From assembly GCA_025352585.1 (NCBI GenBank), contig JANXTD010000594.1, forward strand, positions 1 to 5,266: a stretch of 5,266 bases of DNA, given 5' to 3'. Origin of the DNA: Fimbriiglobus sp. GTDB lineage: Bacteria; Planctomycetota; Planctomycetia; Gemmatales; Gemmataceae. Within the stretch, counting starts at the first letter, position 1, and each line of letters begins with the position of its first letter. Below the pieces are notes generated by a model. It was not told where the DNA came from, ran no database searches, and worked only from the letters and a program-made list of their open reading frames with translations. The position numbers and the translations under genes are program-made. This document shows, in pieces, positions 1-5,125 of the stretch.

Positions 1-220
1 TGGAGTGGCTCCGCGCCGTCTGCCAGAGCTACGTCGACGCGAACCGCATGCTCCTTGCTCTCGGTACGCGCGATTTTTACTCGCTGTCGGTCGGGATGTA
101 CGGCGGCGCGCGCACCACGGCGCTCGATCACGACACGAACAACCTCGATTTCGCGACGCACATCGCGAGCCGCCTCGGCGTCTCCGCGGCGAGACGGTTT
201 TCGGGACTTCGCACGCCTGA
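1..220 (+). pseudogene. Fragment of a DUF1704 / QEGLA-motif-like protein, cut at left edge and 3'-truncated
   Basis: The third reading frame enters from the left edge and encodes about 60 plausible residues: a helical 'SYVDANRMLLALGTRDFY' stretch, then 'LSVGMYGG' and 'NNLDFATHIASRLG'. This resembles, from memory, the region of DUF1704 proteins (flavohemoglobin expression-modulating QEGLA-motif family, tyrosine carboxypeptidase-like) where a helix is followed by a GT-x-(E/D)-F-Y-x-x-S-x-x-(L/M)-YG motif. In that family the metal-binding H-E motif and the QEGLA segment lie further downstream. Here the resemblance stops near position 180-200. The frame stays open only to 503, where it is antisense to nikR and has no protein character. 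I therefore infer a truncated gene or remnant rather than a complete 3' end. Its beginning is outside the window. The family call is tentative; a frameshift or an unrelated protein is possible. Confidence 0.4.
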
Positions 221-256
221 GAAACCGCCCGCTCACGCCGACGGCTCGCCAGGAGG

Positions 257-688
257 TCAGTGCGTGTGGCCGTGGGCCACGCCGTCGGCGCGGGCGACGA
301 CGAGTTGCGCCTGGTGGATGCCCTTCAGGCCGCTCAGTTCCGCGGCGAGCCGGTGCAACTCGGCGGCCGGGCCGCGAAGGGCGATCAACTCCATGCACAG
401 GTCGTGCGTCAAGTGCACGTGCATACTCGACACCACGCAGTCGGCGCTCTGGTGCTGGATCTCGATCATCTTGTCGGTCAGCTTGGCGCGGTGGTGGTCA
501 TAGACGAGCGTGAGGCTCGCGGCCACGTCGCCGGCGTCGCGGGCCACGGCGACCTGGGTGAGCTTCTCCCGGATGAGTTGACGCACCGCCTCGCTGCGCG
601 TGGCGAGTTGCCCGTCGGCGCAGTAGCGGTCGAAGCCGGTCAGCAGGTCGGTTTCGAGCGACACCGAGAACCGCACGATGTCGGACAT
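257..688 (-). CDS. nikR: Nickel-responsive transcriptional regulator NikR
   Basis: This 143-residue protein has the full NikR architecture. Residues 1-45 are a ribbon-helix-helix DNA-binding domain of the CopG/MetJ class (beta strand 'IVRFSVSL', then 'RSEAVRQLIRE'). Residues 55-138 are an ACT-like nickel-binding tetramerisation domain. The high-affinity nickel ligands known from E. coli NikR (His76, His87, His89, Cys95) are all present with identical spacing as His79, His90, His92 and Cys98, in 'IQH...MHVHLTHDLC'. The length is normal for the family. The C-terminus ends in a short histidine-containing tail (HGHTH). I chose the ATG at 688 because GGGGGAG lies 5 nt upstream and because the protein then starts like other NikRs; an in-frame start at 715 would add nine residues. 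Known NikR proteins bind an inverted-repeat operator when loaded with nickel and repress nickel uptake genes. A matching operator lies in the divergent intergenic region, suggesting control of the NikL-like neighbour and probably of nikR itself. Confidence 0.93.
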   Translation of the reverse strand: MSDIVRFSVSLETDLLTGFDRYCADGQLATRSEAVRQLIREKLTQVAVARDAGDVAASLTLVYDHHRAKLTDKMIEIQHQSADCVVSSMHVHLTHDLCMELIALRGPAAELHRLAAELSGLKGIHQAQLVVARADGVAHGHTH

Positions 689-693
689 CGAAA

Positions 694-700
694 CTCCCCC
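694..700 (-). promoter_or_regulatory. Ribosome binding site of nikR
   Basis: On the minus strand this reads GGGGGAG and sits 5 nt before the ATG at 688. It decides the start of nikR in favour of the shorter 143-residue form. Confidence 0.6.
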
Positions 701-767
701 GCGAAGCCGAACCACACGCCGTCACGATACGCGGGATTGCCATGGCGACTGCCCCGCCGCCGGCGTA

Positions 768-794
768 GTATTACCTGCCGGTAAACCGTAACAC
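768..794. promoter_or_regulatory. Predicted NikR operator
   Basis: The plus strand reads GTATTAC, 13 nt, then GTAACAC. The two half-sites are inverted complements at six of seven positions. Their sequence and spacing match the GTGTTAC-N13/14-GTAACAC consensus that comparative genomics proposed for NikR in deltaproteobacteria and some other groups, with one mismatch in the left half. A smaller perfect inverted repeat, TTACC-N4-GGTAA (771-784), overlaps the left half. The site lies in the shared intergenic region of nikR and the divergent NikL-like gene, ending 22 bp before the latter's ATG, where a bound repressor would block the promoter or early transcription. The half-sites are seen directly; binding by this NikR is inferred. 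Confidence 0.6.
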
Positions 795-816
795 GCCCAC
801 GCCTCGGCAGCCGCCC

Positions 817-1278
817 ATGACGCGCCTCGTTTGGATACTCTTGACGCTACTCGCCCTGCCGGCCCTGGCGCACGCCCACGCCGTCGGCGTCACGGCGAAG
901 TTGGTCGGCGCTAGCGTGCGGATCGAAGCCTTCTTCGACGACGACGAGCCGGCCGCCGACGCGAAGGTCACCGTCCGGGACGCGGCGGGCTCGCTCGTCG
1001 CCGAGGGCACGACGGACGCCGCTGGAGTCTGGTCGTTCGCAGCACCGCCGGCGGGGCGCTACACGGTCCGCCTGGACGCCGGCGACGGCCACGCCACGAC
1101 GACGGTCATCACCGTGCCGCAAGGGGTCGCCGAAGCGGGAGCGATTTCGGAGGGGCCATCTCGCGAAGCCCGCACCGGCTGGCACCGCGGGGCGGCGGTC
1201 GCCGTGGGGCTACTCGCGATCGCGGCAGGGACGTGGGCGTTCACCCGACTCCAACGGAAGCGTGGCCATACGGTCTGA
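817..1278 (+). CDS. NikL/CbiL-like nickel transport accessory protein, membrane-anchored
   Basis: This 153-residue protein has three parts. Residues 1-20 are a clear Sec signal peptide (hydrophobic core 'LVWILLTLLALPAL', cleavage likely after 'AHA'). Residues 21-100 look like a beta-sandwich of the carboxypeptidase-regulatory or transthyretin-like type ('AKVTVRDAAGSLVAEGTTDAAGVWSF', ending in a 'DAGDGH' turn). Residues 125-143 are a transmembrane helix followed by a basic tail (RLQRKR), so the domain faces the periplasm. If cleavage is as predicted, the mature protein begins with His21-Ala-Val. The combination of an N-terminal histidine, this fold, a 'DAG-x-GH' motif and a C-terminal anchor is what I know from the NikL/CbiL accessory subunits of ECF-type nickel/cobalt transporters. 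Divergence from nikR across a NikR-like operator supports a nickel role. No NikM, NikN, NikQ or NikO gene follows: the next gene is convergent. The start lacks an evident Shine-Dalgarno sequence, so the mRNA leader may be short. A generic carboxypeptidase-like-domain protein is the alternative. Confidence 0.75.
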   Translation: MTRLVWILLTLLALPALAHAHAVGVTAKLVGASVRIEAFFDDDEPAADAKVTVRDAAGSLVAEGTTDAAGVWSFAAPPAGRYTVRLDAGDGHATTTVITVPQGVAEAGAISEGPSREARTGWHRGAAVAVGLLAIAAGTWAFTRLQRKRGHTV

Positions 1279-1279
1279 C

Positions 1280-1307
1280 CACACCCCATGCCCCACACCC
1301 AATACCC
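1280..1307 (-). repeat. Degenerate GGG heptamer repeat / G-quadruplex motif
   Basis: On the minus strand four consecutive 7-nt units read GGGTATT, GGGTGTG, GGGCATG and GGGTGTG. Four runs of three or four G separated by loops of 4, 3 and 3 nt (1284-1307) satisfy the usual intramolecular G-quadruplex pattern. The array fills almost the whole 34-bp gap between the stop of the NikL-like gene (1278) and the stop of the cytochrome gene (1313). It would be present as G-rich RNA in the 3' end of the cytochrome transcript and as G-rich template for the other gene. Heptameric G-rich short tandem repeats of this kind are known in cyanobacterial intergenic DNA. A role in transcript termination or as a barrier between convergent genes is inference. 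Confidence 0.6.
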
Positions 1308-1312
1308 GATTG

Positions 1313-2074
1313 CTAGTTCCGAAACACCGTGTGGCAGGCGTTGCAGTTGGCGTCGAGGTCGCGGAACTTCTTGCTCATCTTCGCCTTGTCGGCGGTCGGC
1401 CCCTGGGCGGCTTCGGTCGAGACCTCGACGGCCAGGTCCGTCATCTCCTTGCTCCAGGCGTCCCACTTCTGCTTCTTCGCGGCGTCGATCCCGTCGGGCG
1501 GCAAGGCCAGGGTGTACTCGCCGATGAGGGCGATGCGGCCGGCGATCAGCGCGGCGGCCTTGGGGTCGGTCACGGCCTTCGACTGAGCCTTCACGTCGGC
1601 CTCGAGGTTCAGCCCGCCGACGGTCCCCTTGCGGAAGCTCGACATCAACTGGTCGAGGTCGAACTTGTGCGCGGTGATCAGCTCGTCGATCTTGACCGGC
1701 TTGGCGGCGGCGGCCGGCTTGGCCTCGGCGAGCCCGGCGGCGGCGGCCTTGGCACCGGCGAAGTCCTTCTTGCCGACGGCGTCGGCGACCGCCAGGGCGG
1801 CGTCGCGCAGGCCGGCCATCTTGGCCCCGTCCTTGCCGTCCATCTGGTGCTGGGCGTTGAGCGCCACGAGCATGGCGACGGCCTTGAGCGTGGGGACTTC
1901 GCGCGCGACCGGGGTCTTGGCGAGGCCCTTCTGGAGGAAGGCGATGTCGGCGGCCCCGACGGCCGCACTACTGGCCTCGGGCAGCGGGTTGACTTCCTTG
2001 GCGCTCAAACTCCAGGCGGCGAGGCCGACCACAGCAGTCGCCCCGACGATCCGACGGGTCCACAAGTTACGCAC
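1313..2074 (-). CDS. Exported class II (cytochrome c'-like) monoheme cytochrome
   Basis: This 253-residue protein starts with a short basic segment and one hydrophobic stretch (residues 9-24), a signal peptide or membrane anchor, so it acts in the periplasm. The rest is alanine- and lysine-rich and predicted helical. A single heme-attachment motif, CNACH (Cys244, Cys247, His248), lies five residues from the C-terminus and is followed by 'TVFRN'. That position, at the end of the last helix of a four-helix bundle, is diagnostic of class II cytochromes (cytochrome c', c556), whose usual length is about 130 residues. Residues 128-253 fit one such domain; Met134 in its first helix is a candidate axial ligand. 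Residues 40-115 are helical too and may be a heme-less copy of the same fold, joined by an Ala/Pro/Lys linker (110-121). The start is a GTG supported by AGGAG 8 nt upstream. It is convergent with the NikL-like gene and divergent from the kinase, so it appears monocistronic. A redox role is likely; partner and substrate cannot be told. Confidence 0.82.
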   Translation of the reverse strand: MRNLWTRRIVGATAVVGLAAWSLSAKEVNPLPEASSAAVGAADIAFLQKGLAKTPVAREVPTLKAVAMLVALNAQHQMDGKDGAKMAGLRDAALAVADAVGKKDFAGAKAAAAGLAEAKPAAAAKPVKIDELITAHKFDLDQLMSSFRKGTVGGLNLEADVKAQSKAVTDPKAAALIAGRIALIGEYTLALPPDGIDAAKKQKWDAWSKEMTDLAVEVSTEAAQGPTADKAKMSKKFRDLDANCNACHTVFRN

Positions 2075-2082
2075 GGCCGAGG

Positions 2083-2087
2083 CTCCT
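2083..2087 (-). promoter_or_regulatory. Ribosome binding site of the cytochrome gene
   Basis: The minus strand reads AGGAG 8 nt before the GTG at 2074. It supports use of this GTG start, which also places the hydrophobic export signal directly at the N-terminus. Confidence 0.6.
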
Positions 2088-2137
2088 GACGCGGGAAGGG
2101 GTTACGCCGGCATTATCGCACAGCCCCCGGCCAGCGG

Positions 2138-2186
2138 TAAGCCCCCGCCGCGCGGTTTCCCGGCGGTCGCTTGCTAAGCCCCCGCC
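2138..2186. repeat. Short direct repeat TAAGCCCCCGCC in the divergent intergenic region
   Basis: The 12-mer TAAGCCCCCGCC occurs at 2138-2149 and again at 2175-2186, a 37-bp period. The two copies enclose a GC-rich segment with CCGCGCGG and CCCGGCGG. They lie between the divergent cytochrome and kinase genes and upstream of the kinase ATG. No promoter elements are recognisable around them. They may be an intergenic repeat, a binding site or chance in very C-rich DNA. Confidence 0.4.
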
Positions 2187-2239
2187 CCGTCCTAGCGTTG
2201 GGACGCCCCGGCGATCCCCCTTGGCCCCGTTGCGTGCCC

Positions 2240-4096
2240 ATGAACAAGTTGCCCGCCCTGACGACCGTCCGCCAGACCCCCCGCCCGGCGGCCGCGAGCG
2301 CGCCGACGCCGCCGGCCGCGCGGGTCGCCGAACTCGGGGGGCCGGGGCTGCCGCCGACCGCGCGACTCTTCCTGGGCGAGTTGGCGCACGCCGGCCTGTT
2401 CGACGCCGACGGACTCCCCGAGTTCTTCGCGAAGCTCGGGCCACGCCTCGGCGAGTTGACCACCCGCGAGCGCGTCGCCGACGCCCTCGTCGGCTACCGC
2501 GTGGTGACGCGCTACGTGGCGGGGCGGGCGCTGGCCGGGCGCTGCCACGGCCTGGCCTACGGCGGCTACCGCGTGCTCGACCGCCTCAGTAGCGGCAGCG
2601 TCGGCGTCGTCTACCGCGGCGAGCACGCCCTGCTGGGCCGGCCGGCCGCGATCAAGGTCGTGGCGCTGACCCCGGAACTCAGCCCCGACGCGGTGACGCG
2701 GTTCTTCCGCGAGGCCAAGGCGCTCGGCCGGCTCGACCACCCCAACGTCGTGCGGGTCCACGACGCCGGCCGGCTGCCCGCCGCCGACGGCCAGCCGGGC
2801 GCGGTCTACCTCGTGATGGACTACCTCCCCGGCGGCGACCTCGAAGAGCACGTCTACGCGCACGGCACCGCCGAGGTCGCGGTCGCCGCCGGGTGGGGCC
2901 GGCAGGCGGCGCGGGCGCTGGCCGCCTGCCACGCGGCGGGCGTCATCCACCGCGACGTGAAGCCGTCGAACTTCCTGCTGACGGCCGCCGGCGGGGTGAC
3001 GCTCATCGACTTCGGCCTGGCGCGCGACTTCGCCTCGACGCTGACCCGGCCCGGTTCGCTGGTCGGCAGCGTCGAGTTCCTGGCCCCGGAGCAACTCCAG
3101 GACGCCGCCACGGCGGGGGAGCCGGCCGACGTCTACGGCCTGGGGGCGACGCTGTTCTGGGCGCTGACCGGGCAGTTGCCGTACCCGCAGTGCGCGAAGG
3201 CCTCCGAGGCGGTCGCGGCGATCCTGGCCGGCCGGCCGCGGCGGCTGCGCGAACTCCGCCCCGAGTTGCCGCAACCCCTCGACCTTCTGTTGGCGCGGAT
3301 GCTGGCCCGCACCCCCGGCGGCCGGCCGACGGCGGCGCAAGTCGCGGCCGAGTTGGGCAAGTTCGCCGACCCCGAGGCGACCCCCGACGACGCCCTGCGC
3401 CACGCCGAGGGCGTCGCCAAGGCGTCGGCGTTGCAGGCGGGCCTCGCCCGGCAAGCCGTCGTCGCCGCGCTGGCCGCCGCGGCCGCCGCCCGGCCGGGGG
3501 AGTCGTCGGCGCACCAGGGTCGCGTCGCCGCGGTCGCGCGGCTGCTCGCCGGGCGGCTGGCCGGCGCGCCCGAGTGGGTCGCCTTCGCCGACCCGCGGGC
3601 CGTCGCCGAGTTGGGCCAGGCCGCGACGCTGCACGACCTCGGCCTGCTCGCCACGCCGGACGACGGGATCGGGGCCGGCCCGCGAAGTGCGTCGGACCGC
3701 CACGCCTACGAGCAGCACCCGGCCCGCGGCGACGCCATCCTCGACGCGCTCGCCCAGACCCACGGCGACTCGCTGCCCGGCTTGCGGCAGGCCCGCGCCG
3801 TCGTGCGGCACCACCACGAGCGCCACGACGGCACCGGCTTCCCCGACCGCCTCGCCGGCGACGACATCCCGGCCGGGGCGCGGGTGGCGGCCGTGGCCGT
3901 CGGCTACGAGGAGTCCCGCCGCACCCACGACCCGGCCGACGCCGCCGTCATGGTGCGCTGCGGCGCGCGGACGCTGTACGACCCCGCCGTCGTCGAGGCG
4001 TTCGTCGAGGTGCTGCCCGAAGTCGAGCGGCTCTACGCCGAGTTGGCCGACGCCGACCTGTACGCCGCGCCGCCGGTCGAGGTGACGCAGGGTTGA
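2240..4096 (+). CDS. Ser/Thr protein kinase fused to an HD-GYP domain
   Basis: This 618-residue soluble protein has three parts. Residues 1-106 are a Pro/Ala-rich start and a helical linker of the kind found before planctomycete kinases. Residues 107-375 are a Hanks-type kinase: glycine loop 'LSSGSVGVVY' with the first Gly replaced by Ser, Lys139 (AIK), helix-C Glu158, HRD 237-239 with Lys241 and Asn244, DFG 257-259, APE 282-284, Asp297 and Arg362. All catalytic residues are present. Residues 395-600 match HD-GYP, the family that hydrolyses cyclic di-GMP: Glu421 and His425 (E-x3-H-x2-RV), His465-Asp466 (HDLG), His493, His525-His526 in 'HHERHDGTGFP'. The GYP tyrosine is Phe534. The 'VAD' that normally follows the ARI/V segment reads 'VAV' (Val554), losing a usual metal-ligand Asp. 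The ATG at 2240 is chosen as the first ATG; an in-frame TTG at 2171 would add 23 Pro-rich residues and no Shine-Dalgarno is seen. No transmembrane segment is visible. It stands alone, divergent from the cytochrome. Phosphorylation coupled to cyclic-dinucleotide sensing or hydrolysis is inferred. Confidence 0.92.
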   Translation: MNKLPALTTVRQTPRPAAASAPTPPAARVAELGGPGLPPTARLFLGELAHAGLFDADGLPEFFAKLGPRLGELTTRERVADALVGYRVVTRYVAGRALAGRCHGLAYGGYRVLDRLSSGSVGVVYRGEHALLGRPAAIKVVALTPELSPDAVTRFFREAKALGRLDHPNVVRVHDAGRLPAADGQPGAVYLVMDYLPGGDLEEHVYAHGTAEVAVAAGWGRQAARALAACHAAGVIHRDVKPSNFLLTAAGGVTLIDFGLARDFASTLTRPGSLVGSVEFLAPEQLQDAATAGEPADVYGLGATLFWALTGQLPYPQCAKASEAVAAILAGRPRRLRELRPELPQPLDLLLARMLARTPGGRPTAAQVAAELGKFADPEATPDDALRHAEGVAKASALQAGLARQAVVAALAAAAAARPGESSAHQGRVAAVARLLAGRLAGAPEWVAFADPRAVAELGQAATLHDLGLLATPDDGIGAGPRSASDRHAYEQHPARGDAILDALAQTHGDSLPGLRQARAVVRHHHERHDGTGFPDRLAGDDIPAGARVAAVAVGYEESRRTHDPADAAVMVRCGARTLYDPAVVEAFVEVLPEVERLYAELADADLYAAPPVEVTQG

Positions 4097-4326
4097 CGGC
4101 CGGACATTACGCTTGCGATACGTAGCCGTCGGGGCGACGATGGCAGGGACACATCCCGTCGGTGAAACGCGGGGTCGAGGGCGGAGGGGCGGTATGAGCG
4201 AGGCTTTGATCGCGGAGAGATGGTGCCCGATCGGGTGTGTCGAGGTCGTCTTCGCCAAGTGCGTTGCGACGAGTCGTGTCTTCGCGGTAGGTGCCGGGTG
4301 AGCCTGCGCCTGGTTCGGCCTTCTCG
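4097..4326. other. Intergenic stretch without recognisable gene
   Basis: This 230-bp segment separates the kinase stop from the convergent stop of the unknown minus-strand gene. Short open frames cross it, for example one starting at the ATG at 4194 that is preceded by GGAGGGGCGGT and encodes about 35 residues ending near 4300. None shows a recognisable domain, so I do not call a gene. A weak inverted pair, GACGGC (4095-4100) and GCCGTC (4125-4130), lies just past the kinase stop but has a 24-nt loop and no T tract, so it is not a convincing terminator. Confidence 0.5.
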
Positions 4327-4788
4327 CTACTCCCCACCAAGCCCGTGCTGCTTCCTGGGAGTGCTTGCGCCAACGGTAGCCTTGCCCAAGCTCGCTTTTG
4401 CGAGGTCACGTCTGGTGATCTTGACCAGCTCCTTGTGTGTGTCCTTCGAGAGTCTTTTGACGCCGATGCCGAGGCCCCGCTTCACGGTGAAGAATGCTCC
4501 GACCTGAATACTCCGCTTCTGCTTGATCGTCGTTGTGATGACAATGTTGTCGTCGTTTATGAGGATGCGTGCTGCGAGCGCCGCTCTTTCTGCTTCTTGG
4601 GCACCTCCAGTTAGCAGAATGCCATATACGAAGTGGAGGCACAGCAGCAATTTTTGCAATTCGGGACCGCCCGCAGCGGCAATTGCCCAGGCCTCGGGAC
4701 TCACCCCGGCAGGATGCAATGGGAGCAGGTGGTCCGCCTTGGGTGCCATCTCGACCGCTTGACTGGGAGTAGACTTTGACTTGGCCAT
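4327..4788 (-). CDS. Hypothetical protein, 153 residues, atypical codon use
   Basis: I do not recognise this protein. It opens with a hydrophilic stretch, then an Ala/Leu-rich helical region (residues 30-75, including 'LQKLLLCLHFVYGILLTGG'), an alternating strand-like segment ('NIVITTTIKQKRSIQVGAFF', about residues 80-99) and a strongly basic C-terminus with many Lys and Arg (from residue 100). The basic tail could bind nucleic acid, but no motif supports that. Codon use is mixed, with AGA, ATA, ACA, TCA and AAA codons that are rare in the neighbouring genes, and GC content is visibly lower, which suggests recent acquisition. The ATG at 4788 has a GGGGAA 6 nt upstream, but that sequence belongs to the presumed end of the adjacent IS remnant, which ends within a base or two of the start codon. 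The gene could thus be complete with a borrowed leader, or the 3' part of a longer gene cut by the insertion. Its consistent, non-repetitive protein character makes a real coding region likely. Confidence 0.55.
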   Translation of the reverse strand: MAKSKSTPSQAVEMAPKADHLLPLHPAGVSPEAWAIAAAGGPELQKLLLCLHFVYGILLTGGAQEAERAALAARILINDDNIVITTTIKQKRSIQVGAFFTVKRGLGIGVKRLSKDTHKELVKITRRDLAKASLGKATVGASTPRKQHGLGGE

Positions 4789-4819
4789 TTGGAATTCCCC
4801 ACGGAAAACGGACGGTCAG

Positions 4820-5060
4820 TTAGGAGTATTCGTTGCCTTCGAACTGCGCCGGGGCGACGTACCCCAGCGCGCTGTGCCGACGCTCGCGGCTGTAGAACAC
4901 TTCGATGTACTCGAAGAGACTCGCCTTCGCCTCGGCTCGCGTCGCGTACTCCTCGTGGTGCACCAACTCCTTCTCCGAGGTCGCGAAGGACGACTCCGTC
5001 GGCGCGTTGCAGAGAGCAGTCCCCGCGGCGGCTCATGCTGCACCGGATGCCGTTGAACTC
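4820..5060 (-). pseudogene. IS3-family orfB transposase, C-terminal remnant with frameshift
   Basis: Two adjacent pieces in different frames restore the end of an IS3-type DDE integrase. From about 5060 to 5016 the minus strand encodes 'FNGIRCSMSRRGDC'; from 5008 to the TAA at 4820 it encodes 62 residues beginning 'NAPTESSFATSEKELVHHEE' and including 'EVFYSRERRHSALGYVAP'. Intact relatives read SRRGDCWDNAPTESFF across this join. Here 7 nt (5009-5015) replace the expected 6, a +1 frameshift that removes the Trp-Asp. The Glu in 'TES' corresponds to the final catalytic Glu of the DDE triad; both catalytic Asp residues lie in the deleted part. The C-terminal R-R-H-S-A-L-G-Y block is a hallmark of this family. 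Non-functional. Confidence 0.88.
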
Positions 5061-5125
5061 CCGCCGACCGTTGACCTTCGCGTTCGCCGTGAGTGAACCC
5101 TCCTGTCAGAGAATCCACCCTCAAC

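Noticed and set aside
731..757. Palindrome around GCCATGGC in the nikR-nikL intergenic region as a second operator
   Set aside because: The inner GCCATGGC and the outer GCGGG/CCCGC arms do not share a centre, and neither resembles known NikR half-sites.
1262..2089. Plus-strand open frame of 275 codons opposite the cytochrome gene
   Set aside because: Low-complexity Gly/Leu/Val-rich translation with no motif; the minus strand has an export signal, Shine-Dalgarno and CxxCH.
2893..4125. Second plus-strand open frame inside the kinase gene
   Set aside because: Arg/Gly/Pro-rich translation from the shifted frame of a high-GC gene, without any domain.
4095..4130. GACGGC/GCCGTC inverted repeat as terminator of the kinase gene
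   Set aside because: Six-base arms with a 24-nt loop and no T tract are not convincing.
2192..4258. Long minus-strand open frame of 688 codons opposite the kinase gene
   Set aside because: It is the antisense shadow of a GC-rich gene: Arg/Gly/Val-rich composition with no domain, while the plus strand shows clear kinase and HD-GYP motifs.
4194..4301. Possible small gene starting at ATG 4194 with a purine-rich upstream stretch
   Set aside because: About 35 residues with no recognisable feature; the apparent Shine-Dalgarno could be chance in GC-rich DNA.
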